Positions 1 through 7,254 of a stretch of 17,297 bases of DNA are shown here, piece by piece. The notes beneath the pieces were generated by a model that saw only the letters and a program-made list of their open reading frames with translations, was not told the origin of the DNA and searched no databases. Source of the DNA: an uncultured Clostridia bacterium (GTDB lineage: Bacteria > Bacillota > Clostridia > Lachnospirales > Bianqueaceae); the NCBI GenBank assembly GCA_947570515.1, contig CANOUM010000013.1, positions 1-17,297 of the forward strand. The letters run 5' to 3'. The position numbers and the translations under genes are program-made. Each line of letters opens with the position of its first letter. The first letter of the stretch is position 1.

Positions 1-7
1 AACTTAG

Positions 8-31
8 CAAGAAATCCCTCCGGGATTCTTG
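8..31 (+). terminator. Hairpin, possible terminator of a gene left of the window
   Basis: The arms at 8-18 and 22-31 are inverted repeats (AAGAA-TCCC against GGGATTCTT) with one bulged A and a three-base loop. The sequence that follows is T-rich but interrupted by C and A, so the U-tract is weak. It lies just upstream of the DUF1177 gene and most likely ends transcription of a gene outside the window. An attenuator role in the DUF1177 leader cannot be excluded. Confidence 0.4.
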
Positions 32-87
32 CCCTTATTCTTAAATTTCTTAAATTTAATCATATATCATTAAGAAAGGCAATACCT

Positions 88-1050
88 ATGTTATTCAAAC
101 AATTGCTTGATGTATACGACCTGCTGGACACTGCCAGTGCTAGCGGCGAGGCCGTAAAAACTTACTTACTCAGTATCGATCCAGCCGCTCAGGTAGAAAC
201 CTACCCGCTCTACGCTGAAAACGGCAAGGGAAAAACCGATGTTGTACGCATCTGGATTCCGGGCACTCATGGAAAGTTAAACGGCGGCTCTGCGCCTACG
301 ATCGGACTCATCGGCCGTCTCGGCGGTATCGGCGCGCGTCCCGATCAGATTGGCTTTGTATCCGACGGCGACGGTGCGCTTTGTGCGCTTGCACTGGCCG
401 CCAAACTGCTGGATATGAAACAAAAGGGAGATCATCTGGAGGGCGATGTGTTCATCGCAACGCATGTATGCCCGGATGCCCCCACAGCGCCTCACAAGCC
501 GGTTCCCTTCATGGGCTCCCACATCAACATGGTGCAGTCTAATCAAGAAGAAGTCGTACAGGGGCTGGATGCCATTTTATCCGTAGACACAACCAAAGGA
601 AACCGCGTCATCAATCACCGCGGGTTCGCCATTTCCAACACCGTCATGCAGGGCTATGTGCTTTCTGTTTCAGATGATCTGCTCAACACCATGGAAATCA
701 CCACCGGTGAGCTGCCCTATGTATTTCCGCTGGCCACACAGGATATCACTCCTTACGGCAATGGCGTCAGTCATTTAAACAGCATCCTGCAGCCTGCCAC
801 GGCTACTCCGGCGCCTGTTGTCGGCGTTGCCATCACCGCTCAAACTGCCGTTCCCGGCTGCGCCACCAACGCCAGCCATCTGACCGACATCGAAAACGCC
901 GCCCGCTTCATGCTACAGGTAGCCATCGATTTCGGCCGCGGCAATTGCCGCTTCTATGATCCTGACGAATGGGATATCCTGCAGCAGCGCTACGGCAGCC
1001 TGCAGCATCTGCAGACCTTTGGCAATCTGCCCGCCGTACCCGAAGACTAA
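88..1050 (+). CDS. DUF1177 family protein
   Basis: This is a 320-residue soluble protein without signal peptide or membrane segment. It matches the DUF1177 family by the signature GRLGGIGARPDQIGFVSDGD near residues 76-95, followed by ATHVCPDAPTAPH, PVPFMGS, SVDTTKGNRVINHRGFAIS and NSILQPATATPAPVVGVAIT. The family has no established function. The many conserved Asp, His and Glu residues (SDGDGA, THVC, DTTKG, NHRG) and the conserved glycines suggest a metal-dependent hydrolase-like fold, but that is inference. The length agrees with the family. The ATG start is preceded by AAAGG with an 8-base spacer. A TTG-started CDF gene follows 26 bases after the stop, so the two are probably co-transcribed. 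In other genomes such genes often sit near peptide or amino-acid transport genes; here the neighbours are unrelated. Confidence 0.85.
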   Translation: MLFKQLLDVYDLLDTASASGEAVKTYLLSIDPAAQVETYPLYAENGKGKTDVVRIWIPGTHGKLNGGSAPTIGLIGRLGGIGARPDQIGFVSDGDGALCALALAAKLLDMKQKGDHLEGDVFIATHVCPDAPTAPHKPVPFMGSHINMVQSNQEEVVQGLDAILSVDTTKGNRVINHRGFAISNTVMQGYVLSVSDDLLNTMEITTGELPYVFPLATQDITPYGNGVSHLNSILQPATATPAPVVGVAITAQTAVPGCATNASHLTDIENAARFMLQVAIDFGRGNCRFYDPDEWDILQQRYGSLQHLQTFGNLPAVPED

Positions 1051-1061
1051 ATCAATTTCAT

Positions 1062-1068
1062 AAAGGAG
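1062..1068 (+). promoter_or_regulatory. Ribosome binding site fixing the TTG start of the CDF gene
   Basis: AAAGGAG lies eight bases upstream of TTG at 1077. The resulting N-terminus (LLTLLAKLFIKDRED) is what CDF proteins of this subgroup have. The longer open frame that begins at 969 lies inside the DUF1177 gene and is not a credible start. Confidence 0.75.
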
Positions 1069-1076
1069 AACTACCA

Positions 1077-2226
1077 TTGCTCACACTTCTTGCCAAGCTC
1101 TTTATCAAGGATCGTGAGGATACTGCAAGCCCCAGAACACGCCAGGCCTATGGCATGCTCTGCGGGCTTCTTGGTATCTTCCTCAATCTGCTTTTATTCA
1201 CCGGAAAATTTTTGGCCGGCACCCTCACCGGTTCCGTTGCCATCACGGCCGACGCCTTCAACAACCTATCCATCGCTCATCACGCTCATCGGCTTCAAAA
1301 TGGCCGGCCAAAAGCCCGACCTCGACCATCCGTTTGGACACGGCCGCATCGAATACATATCCGGCCTCATCGTATCGGCTCTGATTCTGCTGATGGGCTT
1401 TGAGCTCGTCAAGACCTCTATCGAAAAAATCGCTCACCCTGAGGCGACAGAGCTCAATCTGCTCAGCGCCCTCATCCTGCTCGCAGCCATTTTGGTCAAG
1501 GGATACATGGCGTTCTATAATCGCCGCACGGCGGCAAAAATAGATTCGGCTGCCATGCGGGCCACGGCTATGGACAGCTTGAGTGATATGGCCGCTACCA
1601 GTGCAGTGCTGATCTGCTCGATCATCGCTCATTATACCGGCCTTGCCATCGACGGCTGGTGCGGTCTGCTTGTTTCCGGTTTTATCTTATTTTCAGGCTA
1701 CAGTGCGGCTAAAGATACGATCAATCCCCTGCTGGGACAGGCGCCGGATCCTGAGCTGATTCAGCAGATTCAAAGCATTGTGATGGAAGCTCCCATCATT
1801 ACCGGTATTCATGATCTGATTATCCATGATTATGGCCCCGGCCGTCAAATGATTTCACTGCATGCAGAAATTCCGGTAAATGTGGATATCCTAAAAGCAC
1901 ATGATATGATTGACAATATTGAGATGCAGCTGCGCGAACGGCTTGGCTGTGATGCGGTGATTCATATGGATCCCATCGCGACTGATGACGCGCTGACCAA
2001 TGAACTGCGTATGAAGCTCAGCGGCTATGCTCACGAGATTTCAAGCGAAATTTCCATCCATGACTTTCGGATAGTTGTTGGCGAAACTCACACCAATCTG
2101 ATTTTTGACGCTGTACTGCCTTATCAGATCAGCGCTGATGAATTTAAACAGCAGCTCACCCAAAAAGTAAGTGAGCTTCCGGGAAAGTATTATGCCGTGA
2201 TCAACATAGACCGGCCCTTTGTATAA
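1077..2226 (+). pseudogene. Cation diffusion facilitator (CDF) metal transporter, frameshifted by an apparent 11-bp deletion
   Basis: The reading frame from TTG 1077 encodes a CDF N-terminus with TM1 (GMLCGLLGIFLNLLLF) and the start of TM2 (GSVAITADAFNNLS), then leaves frame near 1271. The rest of the protein (SLITLIGFKMAGQKP, HPFGHGRIEYISGL, the TM5 motif MDSLSDMAA and the cytoplasmic dimerisation domain) continues from 1273 in another frame to the stop at 2226. Relatives read NNLSDAGSSLITLIGF across this point, so five codons (15 bases) are represented by only 4 bases. Adding 11 bases gives 387 codons, the normal family length. The missing stretch includes the conserved TM2 aspartate that binds the transported divalent metal, so the gene is probably dead unless this is a sequencing error. 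Metal specificity (Mn, Zn or Fe) cannot be told. The rest is undecayed, which suggests recent loss. Confidence 0.85.
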
Positions 2227-2257
2227 AGAGCCCTCTATGTGAAATACATGCTAGAAC

Positions 2258-2262
2258 GGAGG
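2258..2262 (+). promoter_or_regulatory. Ribosome binding site deciding the GTG start of the PPK2 gene
   Basis: GGAGG lies six bases upstream of GTG 2269. The alternative in-frame GTG at 2239 has no comparable site and would place this Shine-Dalgarno sequence inside the gene. Confidence 0.75.
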
Positions 2263-2268
2263 AATAGA

Positions 2269-3771
2269 GTGTTAGAAAAAATTGATCTTTCTAAAACAAT
2301 GAACAAAAAGGAATTTAAACCGCTGATGCGCGAGCTGGACGCCAAGCTGGGCCGTCTGCAGCGGCTCTGCAAGGAAAAGGGGATTCCTGTCATCATCACC
2401 TTTGAAGGCTTTGGCGCCGCCGGGAAAGGCACGATGATCAATCGTCTCATTGAACCGCTCGATCCGCGGGGCTTCAAAGTCTATACCACGCAGCGTGAAA
2501 CGGAAGAGGAACATTATCATCCGTTTTTATGGCGCTTCTGGAATATGATGCCCGGCAAAGGACGTATTTCCATTCTGGACCGCAGCTGGTACCGCATCCT
2601 GCTCAATGATCGCTTTGACGGCAAGAGCACGGCCAAAAATCTGGCCACCGCTGCTGATGAAATCAATTCTTTCGAAGAACTTTTGACAGATGATCATATC
2701 GTACTCATTAAGTTCTTCCTCGTCATTTCACAGAAAGAACAGAAAAAGCGCCTAAAAAAACTGGAGGACTCCAAGGACACAGCCTGGCGTGTTACCAAGG
2801 GGGACTGGCAGCGCTGCGAGCAGTATGATGCCTATTTCCGCCTCGCGGAAGAAGCATTGCAAAAAACAGATCGCGATAACGCTCCCTGGACCATCGTGGA
2901 AGCGGAGGATAAGGAATACGCAGCTGCCAAGATTGCCTCCACGGTTGTGACCCGTCTGGAGGAGGCCATCGCAGCCGCAGACTACCGCACTGCACATCAG
3001 ATAAAAGTAAGTCCGGAGGAAAGCGCCCAGATCCATGCTGATGATTTTCGTGCCTCCGCCCTGGCCGGTATCGATCTTTCCAAAACACTGACCAAGGATC
3101 AATACCAAAAGAAACTGAAAGAACTGCAAAAGAAATTAACCAAGCTCCACGGTGAGCTGTATCTGCGCCGTATTCCCGTCATTTTAGCCTTTGAAGGCTG
3201 GGATGCCGGCGGCAAGGGCGGCGCTATCAAACGACTGACACAGGCGCTCGATCCGCGCGGCTACAGCGTACATCCAGTGGCTTCGCCCAACGATCTGGAG
3301 AAATCTCATCATTATTTGTGGCGCTTCTGGACAGCCGTCCCCAAAGCCGGCCATATGGCTATTTTCGACCGTTCCTGGTACGGCCGCGTCATGGTAGAAC
3401 GCCTGGAAGGCTTCTGCTCCGAAGAAGAATGGCGCCGCGCCTACAAAGAAATCAATCACATGGAAGAAAGCTGGACCAATAGCGGCGCTGTTGTGCTCAA
3501 ATTCTGGATGCATATCGACAAAAACGAACAGGAGCGGCGCTTCCAGGAGCGTCAGGAGAATCCCGACAAGCAATGGAAAATTACCGAAGAAGACTGGCGC
3601 AACCGTGCTAAATGGGATCAATACGAGGTCGCGGTAGACGAGATGCTCGTACGCACCTCCACGACCTATGCTCCCTGGATTATCGTAGAAGCCAACAGCA
3701 AATATTACGCCCGCATCAAAGTGCTCGAAACCGTTGTAAACGCTATCGAGCGCCGCTTAGAGGAAGCATAA
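2269..3771 (+). CDS. pap: Polyphosphate:AMP phosphotransferase (two fused PPK2 domains)
   Basis: This cytoplasmic 500-residue enzyme has two tandem PPK2 domains, the architecture of polyphosphate:AMP phosphotransferases, which make ADP from AMP and polyphosphate. The first domain has a Walker A-like EGFGAAGKGT at 46-55 and the Walker B-like DRSWY at 104-108. The second has EGWDAGGKGG at 309-318 and DRSWYGR at 367-373. Only the second keeps the Walker A aspartate (Asp312; Gly49 in the first) and the GRVMVER stretch after DRSWY (RILLNDR in the first). The C-terminal domain is therefore probably the catalytic one, as reported for two-domain family members. GTG 2269 is chosen as start for its GGAGG and because MLEKIDLSK fits the family; a start at 2239 would add ten residues. 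The stop is one base before the glycerol kinase ATG, so the two genes are almost certainly translationally coupled. Confidence 0.9.
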   Translation: MLEKIDLSKTMNKKEFKPLMRELDAKLGRLQRLCKEKGIPVIITFEGFGAAGKGTMINRLIEPLDPRGFKVYTTQRETEEEHYHPFLWRFWNMMPGKGRISILDRSWYRILLNDRFDGKSTAKNLATAADEINSFEELLTDDHIVLIKFFLVISQKEQKKRLKKLEDSKDTAWRVTKGDWQRCEQYDAYFRLAEEALQKTDRDNAPWTIVEAEDKEYAAAKIASTVVTRLEEAIAAADYRTAHQIKVSPEESAQIHADDFRASALAGIDLSKTLTKDQYQKKLKELQKKLTKLHGELYLRRIPVILAFEGWDAGGKGGAIKRLTQALDPRGYSVHPVASPNDLEKSHHYLWRFWTAVPKAGHMAIFDRSWYGRVMVERLEGFCSEEEWRRAYKEINHMEESWTNSGAVVLKFWMHIDKNEQERRFQERQENPDKQWKITEEDWRNRAKWDQYEVAVDEMLVRTSTTYAPWIIVEANSKYYARIKVLETVVNAIERRLEEA

Positions 3772-3772
3772 T

Positions 3773-5242
3773 ATGGCATTCATTTTATCTTTAGATTCCG
3801 GCACCACCAGTGTACGTGCTCTGCTTTTCGATGAGCAGGGCCGCACGCTCGGCATGTGTCAGGAGGAAATTCATCAATCCTATCCGCATGCAGGCTGGGT
3901 GGAGGAGGATCCGCTGGAGATCTGGGACAAACAGCTCCTCGTCTGCCGGCGCCTCCTTGAGCAGCTGTCGCTGCAAGCCTCCGACATCACCTGCCTTGGC
4001 ATCACCAATCAGCGTGAGACACTCATCGCTTGGGATAAACATACAGCCAGACCCATTTATCCTGCCATCGTTTGGCAGTGCCGCCGCACAGAAGAAATCT
4101 GTGAGCAGCTAAAGGCCCGAGGTCTCTCCGATTGGCTACATGAAAAAACCGGTCTGGTCCCGGATGCGTATTTCTCGGCCACTAAGATACAATGGCTGCT
4201 GCAAAACGTTCCGAGGGCACGTGAGAAGGCTGAGGCCGGCGATCTGCTATTCGGCACGATTGATACCTGGCTGATTTATCAGGCTACTCGCGGACGCGTC
4301 TATGCAACTGACTATTCTAACGCCTCCCGCACGATGCTGCTGAATATTCATACCTTGGACTGGGACGATGAAATACTGGAGTTTTTTGGTATATCGCGCG
4401 TCAATCTTCCTGCCGTGCAGGAAAGCGGTTCTGACTTTGGCCGGATGGATGCATCGTTTCTGGGTGCTGAAATTCCGATCTGCGCTGTGCTGGGCGATCA
4501 GCAGAGTGCGCTGTTCGGTCAGCTTTGTTTTGAAAAAAGCGAGGCTAAATGCACCTACGGCACCGGTGCTTTTATCCTTTCGAATATCGGCGAGCTGCCG
4601 CTGTTTTCTGAAAACGGGCTGCTGACGACTGTGGCTTGGGGCCTTGGAGGTGAGGTGCGCTATGCATTTGAGGGCAGCATCTTTATGGCGGGTGCTGTCA
4701 TCCAGTGGCTGCGCGATAATCTGGGACTGATTGAACATGCCCGGGATTCACAGCAGCTGGCTGAATCCGTGCCCAGCTCTGAAGGGGTATATTTCGTGTC
4801 TTCCTTTCAGGGACTTGGCGCGCCCTGGTGGGAAAACGGACGCCGCGCCAGCCTTCACGGCATGACGCGCAAGACAACGGCGGCACATATCGTGCGCGCT
4901 GCTCTTGAAAGCGTGGCATACCGCGTAAAGGATGTTGTGGGTGCCATGGAACGTGAAATGGGGCTTCCCTGCCTATCTCTTCGCACAGATGGCGGTATGA
5001 GCGCCAATGATTTTCTGATGCAGTTTCAGGCTGATCTGCTGCAGATTCCTGTGATCCAAACGGCTAATCCGGAAGTGACTGCGCTTGGTACCGCTTTTAT
5101 GGCGGGTCTGACCAGGGGCGTCTGGCCGAATCAGGAGGCTTTAAAGCCGCTTGTTGCTGAAAACCGGCGGCTCTATCCCATTATGCCGCCTGAAGAAGCC
5201 GGAAAGCTCTATCAGGGCTGGCTGGAAGTGCTGGGACAATAA
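3773..5242 (+). CDS. glpK: Glycerol kinase
   Basis: This 489-residue FGGY-family kinase phosphorylates glycerol to sn-glycerol 3-phosphate with ATP in the cytoplasm. Visible features are the N-terminal phosphate loop LDSGTTSVRALLFD, the glycerol-contacting NQRET and the IVWQCRRT tryptophan, YFSATKIQWLLQN matching FGGY signature 1, GDQQSALFGQ with the catalytic-type Asp, CTYGTGAF, and GMTRKTTAAHIVRAALESVA matching FGGY signature 2. The length is slightly under the usual 495-500. The ATG overlaps the preceding operon closely (one base after the PPK2 stop) and GAGGAA in the end of that gene serves as ribosome binding site. In many Firmicutes a histidine in a YHFFG-type segment just before GDQQ is phosphorylated by HPr; here the corresponding stretch is ASFLG, with Ser in place of His. 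Regulation by the PTS is therefore probably absent. No glycerol facilitator or GlpD lies nearby. Confidence 0.93.
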   Translation: MAFILSLDSGTTSVRALLFDEQGRTLGMCQEEIHQSYPHAGWVEEDPLEIWDKQLLVCRRLLEQLSLQASDITCLGITNQRETLIAWDKHTARPIYPAIVWQCRRTEEICEQLKARGLSDWLHEKTGLVPDAYFSATKIQWLLQNVPRAREKAEAGDLLFGTIDTWLIYQATRGRVYATDYSNASRTMLLNIHTLDWDDEILEFFGISRVNLPAVQESGSDFGRMDASFLGAEIPICAVLGDQQSALFGQLCFEKSEAKCTYGTGAFILSNIGELPLFSENGLLTTVAWGLGGEVRYAFEGSIFMAGAVIQWLRDNLGLIEHARDSQQLAESVPSSEGVYFVSSFQGLGAPWWENGRRASLHGMTRKTTAAHIVRAALESVAYRVKDVVGAMEREMGLPCLSLRTDGGMSANDFLMQFQADLLQIPVIQTANPEVTALGTAFMAGLTRGVWPNQEALKPLVAENRRLYPIMPPEEAGKLYQGWLEVLGQ

Positions 5243-5281
5243 AAAAATGGTGTAACCTTTTTTCGAGGTTACACCATTTTT
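5243..5281. terminator. Bidirectional intrinsic terminator between convergent operons
   Basis: A perfect 15-bp inverted repeat (5243-5257 with 5267-5281) has a nine-base loop. The core stem is ATGGTGTAACC with GGTTACACCAT, flanked by A-tracts on the left and T-tracts on the right, so it works as a U-tailed terminator in both directions. It begins directly at the glycerol kinase stop and lies 15 bases past the stop of the convergent LCP gene. Confidence 0.93.
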
Positions 5282-5296
5282 ATATAGCCGGCATTT

Positions 5297-7231
5297 TTAT
5301 GACGGATCGGACAGGATCTCACCATTTTCACATCTTTGAATGAGTTCCTTTGCCTGCCGGACAGCTTCTGCGTCTTCTTTCATAACGGAGAGCGCTTCAC
5401 TTCCGCCGGAATAAGTCGGCAGCATATCGCCGTATCCATGTACGCTGTTTGTGACGATATTCCATGAACCGCCTTCACCCAGCTGCATTTTAACCAGATC
5501 AGAAATTTTGTCTCTCGGCATATCCGTGATAAAGCATCCGGAAAGGCTATCCATCAGACCCATATAATTAGTTAAGATAGCGGGAGACATGGCTTTATCG
5601 ATAATCGCCTTGATCATCGCCATTTGGTTGCGTCCGCGCTGTACATCGCCATCGGAAAAGGCATAGCGCTCACGGACAAAGGCCAGTGCACTGGCGCCAT
5701 CCACATAATTATACCCGGCATCAAAGTAGTAGCCACCTGCCGAAGCTGTAAAGGAATAATCGGAATAGACTTCTACTCCGCCTAATGCATCTACGATATC
5801 CTGAAATCCACTGAAGTTCACACGCACATAATAATCAATATCAATACCATACAGATTTTCCAGTGTCGTCATGGAGCAGTCCACACCATACAGCCCTGCG
5901 TGCGTCAATTTATCCATGCATCCGTCATAAAAAGGAAGCTCTATATAATAATCACGCGGCGTCGTTGTCAGCAAAATCTGCCGTGTTTTCGGATTAACCG
6001 TAGCCAAGATATTCACATCCGTACGGCCATCCGCTAAAGATACTGTTCCATAGGAATCATTGCCGGAAATAAACACGGTAAAGGGTTCTTCCGTTACATT
6101 CACATCCGGTTTGGTTTCCTTCTGCACAATCTCTTCACGATATGTGAAGGAATCCAACACCCTTGTTTCCTGATTAAATTTCGGATATGTCTCATGAATT
6201 AAAGGACGGTATGCTTCATTGATAATAATCGCATCCACCTCACCATTATATAAGGCCTGCGCCTGCGTGGTAAATCCGTCATATTCCTTTGTATCAATAT
6301 CCTGACTATATCGGCTCTGCAGATCCGATAAGGTAGTATTGGTATTGGTCCTGTCCAGAATACTCTGCACTCCAAATCTCTTGCCGTCCAGATCCTGCAG
6401 GCTCTGTGCCGGGCTATCTGCTAATACGACTACCGATACATCATTGACTTTTACAAGCTGTCCGGTTGTCAAATCGGCCATCACATTATTGGCCTTCCAT
6501 ATATAAGCCGTTCCTACCGATAATACTAAAATGATAAATACGGCATATACCTTTCCAACCGTCCTTCCGGCCTTCAGTTTTTGAGATAAGAGCGTAAAGC
6601 CCCAAAGTATAAGCAAGATAACGGCAATGGCCGCTACATATTTTGCTGGCAATAGGTCGAGTATAAAGATTAAAACCATAAATACAACCGTAGCAAGCGC
6701 CTGCACCGCGATCAAAATTTTACCAAAAGTATTTTTCTTCTTTTTCTGTTTTTCACGCCGCATCGCTCGTTCCTCTTCCCGCTCTTTCAAATATGCTTCC
6801 CGATCAAAAAACTGATCCTCATTTTCCTGATATCTATCATATCCGCTGGTCATACGGGCAGACCTTGACTCATCCCGGCGCTGCATCTCCTGTCCGGCTG
6901 GCGGACGCTTTCTTGGCGGTATCGGATTGCCGTTTTCATCATAGCGAACCGGCGGACGCTTCCTCGGCAGTATCGGATTGCCATTTTCATCATAAGGGAG
7001 TGGTGGACGCTGTCTCGGAGGTATCGGATTGCCGTTCTCATCATACCGAACCGGCGGACGTTTACTCGGCGGTATCGGATTGCCGTTTTCATCATAGCGA
7101 ACCGGTGGACGCTTTCTCGGCGGTATCGGATTGCCGTTTTCATCATAGCGGACCGGCGGACGCCGATTCGGATTTTGACTGCTTCCTTGTTGCTCCCTCT
7201 GATAAGGAGGTCTTTTGTTTTCCTGATCCAT
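5297..7231 (-). CDS. LCP (LytR-CpsA-Psr) family glycan ligase with repeat tail and fused binding-protein-like domain
   Basis: This 644-residue membrane protein is larger than typical LCP proteins (300-500). Its parts in order are a cytoplasmic basic, proline-rich tail with five 17-residue repeats (24-108); a charged, probably helical stretch rich in Glu, Arg and Lys (about 140-166); three membrane helices (about 172-191, 198-216, 227-244); an extracellular region resembling a solute-binding-protein lobe (about 260-375, with LQDLDGKRFGVQ and QALYNGEVDAIIINEAY); and the LCP catalytic domain (about 383-560). The LCP domain keeps GRTDVN (Asp405), TTTPRDYY (Arg426), KLTHAGLYG, VNFSGFQDIVDALGGVEV and the arginine-rich RERYAFSDGDVQRGRNQ. 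LCP enzymes transfer lipid-linked glycans to peptidoglycan, so this one probably anchors the polysaccharide made by the cluster. ATG 7231 is preferred (AAGG ten bases upstream); a TTG at 7258 overlapping the ugd stop is the alternative. It is the last gene of its transcription unit. Confidence 0.88.
   Translation of the reverse strand: MDQENKRPPYQREQQGSSQNPNRRPPVRYDENGNPIPPRKRPPVRYDENGNPIPPSKRPPVRYDENGNPIPPRQRPPLPYDENGNPILPRKRPPVRYDENGNPIPPRKRPPAGQEMQRRDESRSARMTSGYDRYQENEDQFFDREAYLKEREEERAMRREKQKKKKNTFGKILIAVQALATVVFMVLIFILDLLPAKYVAAIAVILLILWGFTLLSQKLKAGRTVGKVYAVFIILVLSVGTAYIWKANNVMADLTTGQLVKVNDVSVVVLADSPAQSLQDLDGKRFGVQSILDRTNTNTTLSDLQSRYSQDIDTKEYDGFTTQAQALYNGEVDAIIINEAYRPLIHETYPKFNQETRVLDSFTYREEIVQKETKPDVNVTEEPFTVFISGNDSYGTVSLADGRTDVNILATVNPKTRQILLTTTPRDYYIELPFYDGCMDKLTHAGLYGVDCSMTTLENLYGIDIDYYVRVNFSGFQDIVDALGGVEVYSDYSFTASAGGYYFDAGYNYVDGASALAFVRERYAFSDGDVQRGRNQMAMIKAIIDKAMSPAILTNYMGLMDSLSGCFITDMPRDKISDLVKMQLGEGGSWNIVTNSVHGYGDMLPTYSGGSEALSVMKEDAEAVRQAKELIQRCENGEILSDPS
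6908..7162 (-). repeat. Five tandem 51-bp repeats inside the LCP gene
   Basis: There are five contiguous 51-bp units (7112-7162, 7061-7111, 7010-7060, 6959-7009, 6908-6958), each coding RPPVRYDENGNPIPP plus a two-residue linker (RK, SK, RQ, RK, RK). The fourth unit is the most diverged (LPYDENGNPILP). Several units differ by only a few bases, including at silent positions, so the array expanded recently. A partial sixth unit (RPP) follows. The period keeps the frame, so copy number can change without breaking the gene. Confidence 0.95.
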
Positions 7232-7254
7232 ATGTCTTCTACCTTCTTTTTCTA

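Noticed and set aside
40..57. Tandem 9-bp direct repeat CTTAAATTT in the leader of the DUF1177 gene, and possible promoter boxes nearby
   Set aside because: It is short and AT-rich with no flanking symmetry. No convincing -35/-10 pair with good spacing was found, so neither an operator nor a promoter is claimed.
277..546. Minus-strand open frames opposite the DUF1177, CDF, PPK2 and glycerol kinase genes
   Set aside because: They lie wholly inside conserved genes on the other strand, lack ribosome binding sites and show no recognisable motifs.
1260..1280. Programmed ribosomal frameshift in the CDF gene
   Set aside because: There is no slippery heptamer at the junction, and shifting frame would still leave out the conserved metal-binding segment.
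1090..2226. CDF C-terminal frame as an independent gene starting at ATG 1090
   Set aside because: The first 60 residues in that frame are not CDF-like, and the true N-terminus lies in the other frame. It is one broken gene.
2239..2268. Upstream GTG start for the PPK2 gene
   Set aside because: It lacks a ribosome binding site. A GGAGG at proper distance favours the GTG at 2269.
6908..7162. CRISPR-like appearance of regularly spaced repeats
   Set aside because: The units are directly adjacent with no unique spacers, keep a coding frame, and encode a peptide repeat. No cas genes are near.
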